Part shown: positions 45,705 to 55,909 of the stretch, piece by piece
How positions within the stretch are numbered: position 1 is the stretch's first letter
Layout: each line of letters starts with the position of its first letter
Assembly (NCBI GenBank): GCA_039033415.1
Contig: JBCCCR010000011.1
Coordinates: 124,001-188,000, forward strand
Direction: 5' to 3'
Length of the DNA: 64,000 bases
Origin: Pseudomonadota bacterium
GTDB lineage: Bacteria; Pseudomonadota; Gammaproteobacteria; Xanthomonadales; SZUA-38
Translations under genes and position numbers: made by a program
Notes under the pieces: model-generated
What the model was told of the DNA's origin: nothing
Seen by the model: the letters and a program-made list of their open reading frames with translations, nothing else
Database searches by the model: none

Positions 45705-47291
45705 TCAGCGCAGATCGCGGACAATCTCCCGCGCCGCGTTATGGCCCGGCGCGCCGGTCACGCCGCCGCCCGGGTGCGCGCCCGAGCCGCAGTGGTACAA
45801 GCCCGCCAGCGGGCCGCGGTAGGCGCCGTGTCCAAGCAGCGGCCGAGCGCTGTAGAGCTGATCGAGCCCCAGCGCCCCGTGAAAGATATCGCCGCCGATG
45901 AGTCCGAAACGTTCCTCCAGGTCCGCCGGTGACAGCACCTGTCGTCCGACAATGGAGGCCTTGAAGTTGGGGGCCCAGCGATCGACGGTGTCGATGATGT
46001 GATCGGCTGCCGCCAGCCGTTCCTCCGGCCAGGTGCGCGGCGCCGGAAGCTCCGGCGAAAAGTGCTGGCAAAAAAGGCTGGCAACGTGCTGGCCCGGCGG
46101 TGCCAGCGAGTCGTCGACCGTTGAGGGAATCAGCATCTCGACCACGGGCTCGCGAGACCAACCGTCGGTTCGCGCGTCGAGATAAGCTCGCTCCAGGTAT
46201 TCCATCGTCGGACCCATCACAATGCCCGCCTGGTGATGAAGCTGCAGCTCCGAACCCGGGCGGCAGGTAAAGGCGGGAAGCTCGCGCAAGGCAACGTTCA
46301 TACGGAACGTTCCGGAGCCGCAGCGGTAGCCGTTGATGGCCCGGAGGAAGTCCGGGTCCAGGTGTTCCGGGCTGATCAGTTGCTGATAGAGCAGGCGGGG
46401 ATTGACGTTGGCCGCTACGGCTCGAGCCGTGATCTCCTCGCCGCTGGCCAGCACCACGCCGGCGCAGCGGTCGGGGCTGCTGATGACCGATCCAACGGCC
46501 GCCTCCGTGCGGATCGTGACGCCCAGCTCTCGGGCTCGGGCCGCCATGGCCTGCGTGATGGCCCCCATGCCGCCGACCGCATGGCCCCACGCGCCGCTGC
46601 GGCCATCGACCTCACCAAAAACGTGATGCAGCAGCACATAGGCGCTCCCCGGCGTTGAGGGGGCGGCGAAGTTGCCTACCACGGCGTCAAAGGCAAACGC
46701 CGCTTTGATCCGCGAGTCTTGAAACCACTGGTCGAGCACCTCGGCCGCGCTTTTGCTGAACAGCCCCATGAGGTCGCGCTGTCGCTGGGGGCTGAGCTTG
46801 CCGAAGCGGCGGGACAGGCCAAGCACGTCCAGCCACTGACGCAGCGGCCCGCCCGGTGTCGGCGGCGTCTTGAGCACCAGCTCCCGCAGCACCTGGGCCA
46901 CGTCCTCGAGCATTTCGTAGTAGGCCGGGAGTGTCGCGGCGTCCGCGGCATTAATCCGGGCAAATTCGGCTTGGGTCTGCTCGAGGCTATTGTGGATGAG
47001 CAGGCCTGACCCCTCGGGGTGGGGTAGAAAGTTCGAGGCGGGCCGGGGCTTGATGACCAGCCCATGGTCCGCGAGCTTGAGGTCTCGGATGACCTTGGGA
47101 TTCAGCAGGCTGACGGTGTAGCTGGCCACCGAATTCCGAAAACCGGGATGAAACTCTTCGGTCACCGCGGCGCCGCCGACGACCGGCAGGCGCTCGAGGA
47201 CCGTCACCTTCAGGCCGGCCTCAGCCAGATAGCACGCGCAGGTCAGGCCGTTGTGGCCCGCGCCGATGATGACAACATCAGGGTTTCTCAT
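45705..47291 (-). CDS. FAD-dependent oxidoreductase of the phytoene desaturase/PYROXD2 type
   Basis: The 528-residue protein has a dinucleotide-binding motif (VVIIGAGHNGLTCACYLAEAG) at the N-terminus and the C-terminal FAD motif GAHPGGGVTGAPGHNAA. The middle part (AWGHAVGGMGAITQAMAARA) matches the carotenoid-desaturase-like family. Substrates for bacterial members are mostly unknown; no carotenoid genes are nearby. It is a single-gene unit convergent with the lipid A acyltransferase gene and divergent from mutM. Confidence 0.9.
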   Translation of the reverse strand: MRNPDVVIIGAGHNGLTCACYLAEAGLKVTVLERLPVVGGAAVTEEFHPGFRNSVASYTVSLLNPKVIRDLKLADHGLVIKPRPASNFLPHPEGSGLLIHNSLEQTQAEFARINAADAATLPAYYEMLEDVAQVLRELVLKTPPTPGGPLRQWLDVLGLSRRFGKLSPQRQRDLMGLFSKSAAEVLDQWFQDSRIKAAFAFDAVVGNFAAPSTPGSAYVLLHHVFGEVDGRSGAWGHAVGGMGAITQAMAARARELGVTIRTEAAVGSVISSPDRCAGVVLASGEEITARAVAANVNPRLLYQQLISPEHLDPDFLRAINGYRCGSGTFRMNVALRELPAFTCRPGSELQLHHQAGIVMGPTMEYLERAYLDARTDGWSREPVVEMLIPSTVDDSLAPPGQHVASLFCQHFSPELPAPRTWPEERLAAADHIIDTVDRWAPNFKASIVGRQVLSPADLEERFGLIGGDIFHGALGLDQLYSARPLLGHGAYRGPLAGLYHCGSGAHPGGGVTGAPGHNAAREIVRDLR

Positions 47292-47400
47292 AGCGGGGGC
47301 ACGTTACTACAGCCCGCGGCCATGAGATACCGGTTCGAGTAGAGAAAAGTTAGACGCCGCCGGCACGCCGCGCTGCTGGCGAATTCGGTAGTATGGCCAA

Positions 47401-48216
47401 ATGCCTGAGCTACCCGAAGTTGAGACGACCCGCCGCGGCATAGCGCCCTACATCGAGGGTCAGATGGTGTCCTCGGTGGTGGTCCGGCAGCCGCAGCTGC
47501 GCTGGCCGATTCCCCACGATCTGGCCCAGCGCTGGGTGGGTCAGCGCGTAAGCAGCGTCGGGCGACGAGCCAAATATCTGCTGCTGCGCAGCGGTACCGG
47601 CACGGCGCTGATCCACCTGGGGATGTCCGGCAGTCTACGGGTGCTGTCTGAACAACGATCGCCCGGCACGCACGACCACGTCGATGTGGGCTTCGCCAAT
47701 GGCATCACCCTGCGGCTCAATGACCCTCGACGCTTCGGGGCGGTGTTATGGGCTGAACCGAACCCCTTTAACCATCCGTTGCTGGCGGGGCTGGGACCTG
47801 AACCGCTCGCCGACGACTTTGCGTCCGGCCATCTCTATCGACTGTCCCGAGGACGACGCGGAGCCGTGAAGAACTTCATTATGGATGGCCGGGTGGTCGT
47901 GGGAGTTGGCAACATCTACGCCAGTGAAGCGTTGTTTCGGGCGGGTATTCATCCGCTGCGAGCCGCCGGGCGCATCTCGGCAAAACGGTACAAGCTGCTG
48001 CAAGAGAGCATCCGTGCCACCCTGGGCGCGGCGATTAAGGCCGGTGGCACCACGCTGCGAGATTTTGTCGACGGCAGCGGGCAGCCCGGCTACTTTGGCC
48101 AGTCGCTTACGGTATACGGTCGAGCGGGCGAGGTCTGCGTACGCTGTGGCGATACCGTCAAGCAGCGAGTGATCGGACAGCGGGCGAGCTACTATTGCAG
48201 TGGGTGTCAGCACTGA
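47401..48216 (+). CDS. mutM: Formamidopyrimidine-DNA glycosylase
   Basis: MutM excises 8-oxoguanine and other oxidised bases. The 271-residue protein begins [12 protein letters not shown] with the catalytic Pro2/Glu3 and has the helix-two-turn-helix ([21 protein letters not shown]). The C-terminal zinc finger is CVRCGD...YYCSGCQ. Length and start are typical. Confidence 0.98.
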   Translation: MPELPEVETTRRGIAPYIEGQMVSSVVVRQPQLRWPIPHDLAQRWVGQRVSSVGRRAKYLLLRSGTGTALIHLGMSGSLRVLSEQRSPGTHDHVDVGFANGITLRLNDPRRFGAVLWAEPNPFNHPLLAGLGPEPLADDFASGHLYRLSRGRRGAVKNFIMDGRVVVGVGNIYASEALFRAGIHPLRAAGRISAKRYKLLQESIRATLGAAIKAGGTTLRDFVDGSGQPGYFGQSLTVYGRAGEVCVRCGDTVKQRVIGQRASYYCSGCQH

Positions 48217-48229
48217 TGCCGAGGGGGCT

Positions 48230-48257
48230 TTGCATTTTGCCCTAGGGCCGCTACAAT
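48230..48257 (+). promoter_or_regulatory. Likely promoter of rpmB-rpmG
   Basis: TTGCAT (48230-48235) and TACAAT (48252-48257) are 16 bases apart, and lie about 57 bases before rpmB and 14 bases after the mutM stop. Confidence 0.55.
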
Positions 48258-48313
48258 GCGCGGCTGTTTTTCGCCCGGCACGCCTGGGCGCTGTTTATTT
48301 GGAGTTTTTCGAC

Positions 48314-48550
48314 ATGTCCAGAGTATGTCAGGTGACCGGGGTGGGCCCCGCCGTTGGCAACAACGTCTCCCACGCCAACAACAAAACGCGGCGTCGGTTT
48401 CTGCCAAACCTGCAGAGCCACCGCTTCTGGGTGGAAAGCGAAAACCGCTTTGTCCGTCTGAAAGTCTCCAGCAAAGGCATGCGCATTATCGACAAGCGCG
48501 GTATCGATGCCGTGCTGGCCGACATTCGCGGCCGCGGCGAAAAAGTTTAG
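48314..48550 (+). CDS. rpmB: 50S ribosomal protein L28
   Basis: The 78-residue protein starts [20 protein letters not shown] at the ATG at 48314 and carries [19 protein letters not shown], as in L28. TTTGGAGTT precedes it. A longer frame begins inside mutM and is not used. rpmG follows after 12 bases. Confidence 0.98.
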   Translation: MSRVCQVTGVGPAVGNNVSHANNKTRRRFLPNLQSHRFWVESENRFVRLKVSSKGMRIIDKRGIDAVLADIRGRGEKV

Positions 48551-48562
48551 GGAGGCCGGTAG

Positions 48563-48718
48563 ATGAGAGACAAAATCAAATTAGTGTCCAGCGCCGGTAC
48601 AGGTCACTATTACACTACGGACAAAAATAAGAAAAACACGCCGGATAAGATCGAAATAAAAAAGTACGACCCGGTTGTCCGCAAGCACGTGATCTACAAG
48701 GAAGCGAAAATCAAGTAA
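48563..48718 (+). CDS. rpmG: 50S ribosomal protein L33
   Basis: The 51-residue product ([20 protein letters not shown]...) is L33, with [17 protein letters not shown] at the end. A GGGAGG site precedes the ATG. This form lacks the CxxC zinc pairs, like the E. coli type. It is co-transcribed with rpmB and ends before a terminator. Confidence 0.97.
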   Translation: MRDKIKLVSSAGTGHYYTTDKNKKNTPDKIEIKKYDPVVRKHVIYKEAKIK

Positions 48719-48750
48719 AGCAACAACAAAGATTTTCGCAAATGCCCGTT

Positions 48751-48779
48751 AAAAGCCCGCGCTCTGCGCGGGCTTTTTT
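48751..48779 (+). terminator. Intrinsic terminator of rpmB-rpmG
   Basis: AAAAGCCCGCGC, loop TCT, then the exact complement and a T-run to 48779. It may also serve the convergent thymidine kinase gene. Confidence 0.95.
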
Positions 48780-48848
48780 ATGTCCGAGCGGGCCGGGCGG
48801 GTCATTCTATTTCCCAGCAAACATGTCGGGCGATAGGCCCGCAAACCC

Positions 48849-49481
48849 TCAGTCCAGACCCGGTTTCAGCGGCAGCGGCACCTGCGCCGGCTTAACGTTG
48901 CTCTGGTCGTTAAAGACGCGTTTGAACTCCCGCCGGCTGACCGACAAATAGCGGTTATTTCCGCCGATCTCCACCTGGGCACCGGACGTCACGGCGCGCC
49001 CCTGATCATCGACTCGAACCACCATTGTGGCTTTCCGACCCGTGTGGCAGATGGTCTTAAGCTCCCGAAGCTCGTCTGCCCAAGCCAGGAGGTGCTGGCT
49101 CCCGGCAAACAGCTCGCCGCGAAAGTCGGTTCGAAGCCCATAAGCCAGCACCGAAATGTCAAGCTGGTCCACCACGTCGGTCAGCTGGTAGACCTGGCTG
49201 CGGGTGAGAAACTGCGCCTCGTCGACCAGCACACAGGAGAGCGGCGCCTGCTCGTGGTTGTCGGCGACCAGGGCCAGCAGGTCTTCTTCGTCCGAGAACG
49301 CCAGCGCCGGCGAGCTGACGCCAATCCGAGAAGAAACCCGGTCCACGCCGTCCCGGTCGTCGATCTTCGGGGTCAGGATCAGCGTGTTCATGCCGCGTTC
49401 CCGGTAGTTGTAGCTGGACTGCAGCAGGTGGGTGGACTTTCCGGCGTTCATCGCCGAATAGTAGAAGTAAAGTTTGGCCAT
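48849..49481 (-). CDS. tdk: Thymidine kinase, type II, with three zinc ligands replaced
   Basis: Tdk phosphorylates thymidine with ATP in the salvage pathway. The 210-residue protein has the P-loop [19 protein letters not shown] with the catalytic Glu, and the thymidine lasso region [17 protein letters not shown]. Family enzymes hold a structural zinc with three Cys and a His; here only C145 remains, and T147, S182 and E185 occupy the other positions. The enzyme may be stable without zinc, as the rest is intact. Confidence 0.94.
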   Translation of the reverse strand: MAKLYFYYSAMNAGKSTHLLQSSYNYRERGMNTLILTPKIDDRDGVDRVSSRIGVSSPALAFSDEEDLLALVADNHEQAPLSCVLVDEAQFLTRSQVYQLTDVVDQLDISVLAYGLRTDFRGELFAGSQHLLAWADELRELKTICHTGRKATMVVRVDDQGRAVTSGAQVEIGGNNRYLSVSRREFKRVFNDQSNVKPAQVPLPLKPGLD

Positions 49482-49615
49482 TCCCTATCGTAACGCCGGA
49501 AACCCGGCTCGGGGTGTTCCTCTTGAAATTTCTTTGGGGAGACCCATCTATGCCCTAGGGAGTGGGTGCGTTTGGCCGGCGCATACTGGATACCGGCCGA
49601 GGTGACAGCTACACC

Positions 49616-51022
49616 ATGGATTTCCTGGATGCCACCCTGCTGGCCCGGATACAGTTCGCGTTCACCATCGCGTTTCACATCATTTTTCCCGCGTTTTCCA
49701 TTGGTTTGGCCAGCTACCTGGCGGTCCTGGAAGGCCTGCATCTCAAAACGGGTCGACAGGTCTATCTTAGGCTCTTTAAATACTGGATGAAGGTCTTTGC
49801 CGTCGTGTTTGGCATGGGCGTTGTTTCCGGCATTGTGATGAGCTACCAGTTCGGCACGAACTGGAGCGTGTTCTCCGATCGCACCGGACCGATCCTTGGG
49901 CCCTTGATGGGCTACGAGGTGTTGACCGCATTTTTTCTCGAGGCTGGATTCCTGGGCGTCATGCTTTTTGGCATGGGCCGGGTTGGCCCGCGGCTTCACT
50001 ATATGGCCACACTGATGGTTGCCATCGGCACGCTGATCTCGGCGTTCTGGATCCTGTCGGTCAACAGCTGGATGCACACCCCCGCGGGCTTCAGCGTCAA
50101 CGAGGCCGGCCAGTACGTGCCCGAAAACTGGTTCGAAGTGGTTTTCAATCCGTCCTTTCCCTATCGGCTGGTGCACATGGTGCTGGCGGCGTACCTCACC
50201 ACCGCTTTTGCGGTGGGTGCGGCGGGCGCCTACCACCTGCTCCGAGATAAAAGGAATGCGGCGGCCCGGGTGATGTTCTCGATGGCGCTGTGGATGGCGG
50301 CGCTGGTCACGCCGCTGCAGATTGCCGCTGGCGACCTGCACGGCCTGAATACCTTCGAGTATCAGCCGGCCAAAATCGCCGCCATGGAAGGGCACTTTGC
50401 GACGCAGCGGGGCGCGCCGCTGATCCTTTTTGGTGTCCCGGATACCGAGGCGGGGGAAACCAAACTGGCGCTCGAGATCCCCAGACTCGGCAGCCTCATC
50501 CTCACGCATGAGCTCGACGGCGAAGTCAGGGGTCTCGATGCGTTTCCGCGTGAGGACTGGCCGAATGTGCCCATTGTCTTCTACAGCTTTCGGATCATGA
50601 TCGGGATTGGGATGCTGATGCTGCTGGTTGGCGTGGTCAGCCTCTGGCTGCGTTACCGCAAATTGCTCTATGACACTCGTGCCTTCCAGCGCATGGTGCT
50701 TTGGATGGGGCCGTCCGGATTTATCGCCGTGCTGGCCGGCTGGATCACCACAGAAGTCGGCCGTCAGCCCTACACGGTCTATGGTCTGCTGAGGACCGCG
50801 GACTCGGTGTCGCCGATCGGAGCCCCGGCAACGATGGCCTCGCTGCTGGCGTTTGTGGTGGTCTATCTGCTCGTGTTCGGGATGGGGACCTGGTACGTCC
50901 TCCGTATGCTGCGCCGCCCGCCGCTGCCAGGCGAGGAGCCGGTGGCGTCCCACGAGCCCACCCGCGTTGCGCCGGCGGCGGCCACCGCACGGGAATTTGA
51001 CGGCGGGGCGGTCGCGCAGTGA
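49616..51022 (+). CDS. cioA: Cytochrome bd-type quinol oxidase subunit I, cyanide-insensitive (CioA) type
   Basis: This subunit carries the haems and oxidises quinol while reducing O2. From ATG 49616 (GAGGTGAC upstream) it has 468 residues. H21 (FTIAFHIIFPAF), the Glu-containing GYEVLTAFFLEAGFLG, SFPYRLVHM and GRQPYTVYG match the haem ligand regions of the family. The Q-loop between helices 6 and 7 is short, so it is the S-type seen in cyanide-insensitive oxidases rather than the long E. coli CydA loop. It overlaps cioB by four bases (GTGA). Confidence 0.94.
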   Translation: MDFLDATLLARIQFAFTIAFHIIFPAFSIGLASYLAVLEGLHLKTGRQVYLRLFKYWMKVFAVVFGMGVVSGIVMSYQFGTNWSVFSDRTGPILGPLMGYEVLTAFFLEAGFLGVMLFGMGRVGPRLHYMATLMVAIGTLISAFWILSVNSWMHTPAGFSVNEAGQYVPENWFEVVFNPSFPYRLVHMVLAAYLTTAFAVGAAGAYHLLRDKRNAAARVMFSMALWMAALVTPLQIAAGDLHGLNTFEYQPAKIAAMEGHFATQRGAPLILFGVPDTEAGETKLALEIPRLGSLILTHELDGEVRGLDAFPREDWPNVPIVFYSFRIMIGIGMLMLLVGVVSLWLRYRKLLYDTRAFQRMVLWMGPSGFIAVLAGWITTEVGRQPYTVYGLLRTADSVSPIGAPATMASLLAFVVVYLLVFGMGTWYVLRMLRRPPLPGEEPVASHEPTRVAPAAATAREFDGGAVAQ

Positions 51023-52020
51023 CCGATCTGGCACTGATCTGGGCCGGTGTGCTGACGCTAGCCGTCCTGCTGTACGTGATCATGGACGGGTTCGACCTGG
51101 GTATCGGTATCGTGTTTCCGATGCTCGACGTTGGGGACGACCGTGATCGCGCGATGAACTCCATCGCCCCGGTGTGGGACGGCAACGAAACCTGGCTGGT
51201 GCTGGGCGGCGGCGGCCTGTTTGCCGCGTTCCCGCTGGCCTACGGCGTGCTGATGACCGCTTTTTATGCGCCGCTGACGGCGATGCTGCTGGGGCTGGTC
51301 TTCCGCGGTGTGGCGTTTGAGTTTCGCTGGCGTGACCCCGACCACCGGGCGCTCTGGGACTTCAGCTTTACCGCGGGGTCCCTGCTGGCAGCCTTTTGTC
51401 AGGGACTGATCCTGGGCGCTTTTGTGCAGGGCATCGAGGTGGATAACCGATCTTACGGCGGCGGCTGGTTTGACTGGCTGACACCTTTTAGCGTGATGAC
51501 CGGGGTAGCCGTGAGCGTTGGGTATGCGCTGCTCGGGTCGGGCTGGCTGATCATGAAATCTGACGGAGCGCTTCGCCAGCGCGCCTACCAGATGGCGCTG
51601 CCGCTGGCGGTGGGCATGCTGGCGCTGATCGGCACGGTGAGCCTGTGGACGCCGATGCAGAGTCAGGAAATCGCCGACCGGTGGTTCAGCTCGGAAAACC
51701 TGCTGCACCTGTGGCCGATTCCGCTCCTGGTCGCGGTCCTGGCGATCCTGCTGCTCGAAGGCTTGCGCAAGCAGCGCGATTGGTGGCCGTTCAGCGCAAC
51801 GCTGGGACTGTTTCTCGCCAGCTACGCCGGCCTGGCGGTCAGCCTCTTTCCCTACGTGGTGCCCCGCTCGCTGACGATCTGGGACGCGGCTGCACCCGAC
51901 TCGTCGCTGCGGTTTCTGCTGATCGGGACCGTGATCCTGCTGCCGATGATCCTCGCCTACACGGGCTACGCCTACTGGGTGTTCCGAGGCAAACTCAAAG
52001 CTGGCGAGGGGTATCACTGA
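51019..52020 (+). CDS. cioB: Cytochrome bd-type quinol oxidase subunit II (CioB)
   Basis: The 333-residue, eight- or nine-helix subunit starts with GTG overlapping the cioA stop. It has VLLYVIMDGFDLGIGIVFPM and WDGNETWLVLGGGGLFAAFP, the family signatures. It stabilises the haems bound by subunit I. Confidence 0.95.
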   Translation: MTDLALIWAGVLTLAVLLYVIMDGFDLGIGIVFPMLDVGDDRDRAMNSIAPVWDGNETWLVLGGGGLFAAFPLAYGVLMTAFYAPLTAMLLGLVFRGVAFEFRWRDPDHRALWDFSFTAGSLLAAFCQGLILGAFVQGIEVDNRSYGGGWFDWLTPFSVMTGVAVSVGYALLGSGWLIMKSDGALRQRAYQMALPLAVGMLALIGTVSLWTPMQSQEIADRWFSSENLLHLWPIPLLVAVLAILLLEGLRKQRDWWPFSATLGLFLASYAGLAVSLFPYVVPRSLTIWDAAAPDSSLRFLLIGTVILLPMILAYTGYAYWVFRGKLKAGEGYH

Positions 52021-52127
52021 TGAGCGGTCGGGGCACCCGGCTAGCCTGGTTCGCCGGACTCTGGCTCGCCGGCGTGCTGGTGCTCAGTGCGGTGGCCGCC
52101 TTTCTGCGTTGGCTCATGGGGATATAA
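52020..52127 (+). CDS. Small DUF2474 protein of the bd oxidase
   Basis: The 35-residue product is one transmembrane helix (LAWFAGLWLAGVLVLSAVAA followed by FLRWLM), as in DUF2474 proteins encoded at the end of CIO-type operons. It overlaps the cioB stop by one base (TGATG). By analogy with CydX it may be a third subunit; this is inference. Confidence 0.88.
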   Translation: MSGRGTRLAWFAGLWLAGVLVLSAVAAFLRWLMGI

Positions 52128-52167
52128 TGTGCCGTTCCTCAAGTAAAAACGTTAGGGGAGATCCAAC

Positions 52168-53070
52168 ATGTTCACCCGTAGACAGCTCCTGGCAGCGGGC
52201 GGCGCCGCCGCGAGCCTGAGCCTCAGCTCGTCTGGCTTTGCTTCAGACGGCCTGATTTCACGAACGATCCCGGCCAGCGGCGAGCAGCTGGTGGCCATGG
52301 GGATTGGCACCAACCGCTACGGCGTCACCGGCGCGGAGGCCAAAGCGCCGCTCAAGGCCACGTTGGCCGAGTTCGTCCGGCTGGGCGGGCAGCTGATCGA
52401 TACCGCGCCGTCCTACGGCAAAGGGGTCTCCGAATCGGTCCTCGGCGAACTGACCGACGAGCTGGGCATCCGGGACGAGCTGTTCTTTGCCACCAAGGTT
52501 GACGGCCGTATGGACGGGCCCCGCCAAATGGCCACCTCGCTGGAAAAGCTCAAGACCGATCAGGCCGAGCTGATCCAGGTCCACAACCTGCGCGCGCTGG
52601 ATACGCTGCTGCCGGCGCTGCGGGAGGCGCAGACCGACGGATTGATCAAGTACGTCGGCGTCACCACCTCGCGGCACGAGCAGTTCGAACAGCTGGAAAA
52701 CGTGTTGCGTAGCGAGCCGCTGGACTTTGTCCAGCTAAACTATTCGCTGGACGATCGCCAGGCCGCCGATCGGCTTCTCCCGATGGCTCAGGAACGGGGC
52801 ATCGCGGTCTTGGTGAACCTGCCGTTCGGTCGAGGCCGCCTGTTTGAAAAAACCGCTGGTCAGGCGTTGCCCGAGTGGGCCGCCGAGTTTGATTGCCAGA
52901 CCTGGGGCCAGTTTTTCCTGAAGTACCTGCTAGGCCACCCCGCGGTGACCTGCCCAATTCCGGGCACACGAAAAACCAAGCACGTCGTCGACAACATGGG
53001 TGCAGCCATGGGCGCGGTGCCTGACGAGGCGATGCGCAAGCGCCAGGAGGCGTTGATCGACGCTCTTTAA
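52168..53070 (+). CDS. Tat-exported aldo/keto reductase
   Basis: The 300-residue protein has a twin-arginine signal (FTRRQLLAAGGAAASL) at the N-terminus and an aldo/keto reductase TIM barrel. Catalytic residues appear as the Asp-Tyr pair in LIDTAPSYG, the Lys in FATKVDG and the His in IQVHNL. The substrate is unknown. It starts after AGGGGAG; the stop shares TTAA with the convergent purD. Confidence 0.9.
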   Translation: MFTRRQLLAAGGAAASLSLSSSGFASDGLISRTIPASGEQLVAMGIGTNRYGVTGAEAKAPLKATLAEFVRLGGQLIDTAPSYGKGVSESVLGELTDELGIRDELFFATKVDGRMDGPRQMATSLEKLKTDQAELIQVHNLRALDTLLPALREAQTDGLIKYVGVTTSRHEQFEQLENVLRSEPLDFVQLNYSLDDRQAADRLLPMAQERGIAVLVNLPFGRGRLFEKTAGQALPEWAAEFDCQTWGQFFLKYLLGHPAVTCPIPGTRKTKHVVDNMGAAMGAVPDEAMRKRQEALIDAL

Positions 53071-54344
53071 GAGGCGTTCAACGCTCGGTGGCCGATGTCG
53101 CTGCGATACTGGCAGTCGGTCCAGCGGATGGCGTCTACGGCGCCGTAGGCGGCGTCTCGCGCTTCAGCGACCGACCCGCCCAGGCCACAGACGCACAGCA
53201 CCCGCCCGCCCGCCGTGACGGTTTGCTCACCCTGCCGGCTCGTGCCGGCGTGGAAGACCTTGGTCGGTAGCTGGACGTCATCCAGCCCGTGGATAACCTG
53301 GCCGGTCGGGTAGCTCCCGGGATAGCCGCTAGCTGCCATTACCACACCGAGACAGGTCTGCGGGGCCCACTGGATGGGCGTGTTCTGCAGGTCGCCGTCC
53401 AGGGCGTCATTGCAGTGGGCGGCGAGGCTGGACTGAAGCCGCATCATGACCGGCTGGGTTTCTGGGTCGCCGAAGCGGACATTAAACTCCAGCACCCGCA
53501 GCTCGCCGGCGGGCGTGATCATCACGCCGGCGTAGAGGAAGCCGACAAACGGCTGGCCTTCCTCAGCCATGCCCTTCAGCGTCGGGGTGATCACCTCATC
53601 CATAATCTTGTGATGCAGCGCCGCGGTGACCACCGGCGCGGGGGAGTAGGCGCCCATGCCGCCGGTGTTGGGGCCGGTGTCGCCGTCGAAGGCCGCTTTG
53701 TGATCCTGTGAGGTGGCGAGCGGCAGGGCGTTGCTGCCGTCACAAAGGGCGATGAAGCTGGCCTCCTCACCCTGGACAAACTCCTCGATCACCACACGGT
53801 GGCCGGCGGCGCCGAAGCGATTTCCAGCGAGCATGTCGCGGACCGCCGTCTCGGCCTGCTCGAGCGATTGGGCAACGACCACCCCCTTACCCGCCGCCAG
53901 CCCGTCCGCTTTCACCACAACCGGCGCGCCGACCGCTTCGAGATAGGCCAACGCCGGCTCCAGCGCTTCGAAGGTCTGGAATGCGGCCGTCGGGATGTGG
54001 TGGCGCTGCATAAAGGCTTTGCTAAAGGCTTTGGAGCCTTCGAGCTTTGCTGCAGCGGCGCTGGGTCCAAAGCAGCGTAGCCCAGCGTCCTGGAAGGCAT
54101 CGACGACACCGGCGACCAGCGGTTGCTCCGGCCCAATGATCGTGAGATCAACCAGTTCTCGGCTGGCCAGCGCAATCAGGCCTGCTATATCGTCGCTGGC
54201 GACGTCCACGTTCCGAATTTTGGGCTCCCCCTCGGTGCCCGCGTTCCCGGGCGCAACGAGTACGCGATCGACCGATTCATCCTGCGCGCAACGCCAGGCC
54301 AGCGCGTGCTCCCTTCCTCCGCTGCCGACAACCAGAACCTTCAT
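53067..54344 (-). CDS. purD: Phosphoribosylamine-glycine ligase
   Basis: PurD makes GAR from phosphoribosylamine and glycine with ATP. The 425-residue ATP-grasp protein starts [19 protein letters not shown] and has KADGLAAGKGVVV, DHKAAFDGDTGPNTGGMGA and EFNVRFGDPETQP. Its ATG overlaps the purH stop by one base (TGATG). Confidence 0.98.
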   Translation of the reverse strand: MKVLVVGSGGREHALAWRCAQDESVDRVLVAPGNAGTEGEPKIRNVDVASDDIAGLIALASRELVDLTIIGPEQPLVAGVVDAFQDAGLRCFGPSAAAAKLEGSKAFSKAFMQRHHIPTAAFQTFEALEPALAYLEAVGAPVVVKADGLAAGKGVVVAQSLEQAETAVRDMLAGNRFGAAGHRVVIEEFVQGEEASFIALCDGSNALPLATSQDHKAAFDGDTGPNTGGMGAYSPAPVVTAALHHKIMDEVITPTLKGMAEEGQPFVGFLYAGVMITPAGELRVLEFNVRFGDPETQPVMMRLQSSLAAHCNDALDGDLQNTPIQWAPQTCLGVVMAASGYPGSYPTGQVIHGLDDVQLPTKVFHAGTSRQGEQTVTAGGRVLCVCGLGGSVAEARDAAYGAVDAIRWTDCQYRSDIGHRALNAS

Positions 54345-55909
54345 CAGTGGCGAAAATGACGCATGCCGGTGAAGACCATCGCGAGGCCGTGCTCGTTGGC
54401 CGCATCGATCACTTCGGTGTCCCTCATCGAGCCACCCGGCTGGATCACGGCGCTGATGCCCGCTGTCGCCGCTGCGTCGATGCCGTCACGGAAGGGAAAA
54501 AAGGCGTCTGACGCCATCACGGCGCCGGGCACTTCCAGGCCCTCCTGCTCGGCCTTCAGCCCGGCGATCTTGGCGCTGATGACCCGGCTCATCTGACCGG
54601 CACCCACGCCGACAGTCTGCAGATCCCGCGCATAAACGATGGCGTTCGATTTGACAAATTTGCCGACCCGCCAGGCGAACAGCAAATCTCCCAGCTGGGC
54701 CGCCGTCGGGGCCTTTTCCGTGACAACCTTGAGCTCAGCCTCTGAGACCTGCCCGGCGTCCACGTCCTGTATGATCAGCCCGCCGCCGACCGGGCGGAAA
54801 TCGTAGCCGGCTGGCGGCGAGTCCGGCCATCGTCCGGTCGCAAGAACCCGAACGTTTGGCTTGCGTTTGAGGGCTTCCTCCGCACCTTCGCTAAAGGCGG
54901 GCGCAATGATGACTTCCACAAACTGCTGGTCCAGGATTTCTTCGACCAGCGGCTGTTCGACGGTCTGATTGAAGGCGATGATTCCCCCAAACGCCGACGT
55001 CGGGTCCGTGGCAAACGCGCGCCCGTAGGCGGTCGACAGGTCCTCTGCGACCGCCACACCGCACGGGTTGGCGTGTTTCACGATGACGCAGACGGCCGGT
55101 GCCTCGACGAACGCCTGGGCGCACTGGAGCGCCGCGTCAGCGTCACCCAGATTGTTGTACGAAAGGGCTTTGCCCTGGATCAGTTCCGCCGCGGCCAGGC
55201 TGCCGGCCGGCGGGTGGTTCTGCCGATAGAAGGCCCCCTGCTGATGGGGATTCTCGCCGTAACGCAGGATTTCACCGTGACGGTAGCCCAGGGTCAGAGT
55301 CGAGGGAAACCGCTGGCCACTTTCACCGTTCAGCCAGCCGGCGATGGCGCTGTCGTAGGCGGCCGTATGCGCGTAGGCGGTGGCGGCCAGCCGGCGCCGC
55401 AGGGTTTCGCTGGTGGCGCCATGCTCCTTGAGCTCGGTGACCACGTCACCATAGTCGGCCGGGTCGACGACAATGCTCACGGCCGCGTGGTTTTTGGCCG
55501 CCGCCCGGACCATGGCCGGTCCACCGATATCGATCTGTTCCACCGCTTCTGCGTAATCCGCACCCGCGGCGATGGTTGCTTCGAACGGGTAAAGGTTGAC
55601 CACCACAACGTCGATCGGGTCGATCTCCATATCGGCCATCACCTGTGCATCCTGCTCGCGCCGCCCCAGGATGCCGCCATGAATCTTCGGGTGCAGCGTC
55701 TTGACGCGCCCTCCCATAATCTCCGGAAAGCCGGTGTGGTCACCCACCTGAGTGACGGGAATGCCTGCGTCCGCCAAGGTCCGGGCGGTGCCGCCGGTGG
55801 ACAGAATCGACAGGCCCAGGTCGCTGAGCTCCCGGGCCAGGTCGACGATGCCGGTTTTGTCAGAGACGCTGATGAGTGCGCGACGGGTGGATGTAGAGGC
55901 TGAGGTCAT
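54344..55909 (-). CDS. purH: Bifunctional AICAR formyltransferase/IMP cyclohydrolase
   Basis: PurH performs the last two steps of IMP synthesis. From ATG 55909 it has 521 residues. The N-terminal cyclohydrolase part has [16 protein letters not shown] and the C-terminal formyltransferase has KHANPCGVA and RYGENPHQ. The frame extends 57 codons upstream without family resemblance. A TATACT box at 55936-55941 on the minus strand may be its -10. Confidence 0.97.
   Translation of the reverse strand: MTSASTSTRRALISVSDKTGIVDLARELSDLGLSILSTGGTARTLADAGIPVTQVGDHTGFPEIMGGRVKTLHPKIHGGILGRREQDAQVMADMEIDPIDVVVVNLYPFEATIAAGADYAEAVEQIDIGGPAMVRAAAKNHAAVSIVVDPADYGDVVTELKEHGATSETLRRRLAATAYAHTAAYDSAIAGWLNGESGQRFPSTLTLGYRHGEILRYGENPHQQGAFYRQNHPPAGSLAAAELIQGKALSYNNLGDADAALQCAQAFVEAPAVCVIVKHANPCGVAVAEDLSTAYGRAFATDPTSAFGGIIAFNQTVEQPLVEEILDQQFVEVIIAPAFSEGAEEALKRKPNVRVLATGRWPDSPPAGYDFRPVGGGLIIQDVDAGQVSEAELKVVTEKAPTAAQLGDLLFAWRVGKFVKSNAIVYARDLQTVGVGAGQMSRVISAKIAGLKAEQEGLEVPGAVMASDAFFPFRDGIDAAATAGISAVIQPGGSMRDTEVIDAANEHGLAMVFTGMRHFRH

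Noticed and set aside
49448-51034. Minus-strand 528-codon frame, His/Arg/Gln-rich
   Set aside because: Antisense to cioA; the product looks like a mirror of a membrane-protein gene.
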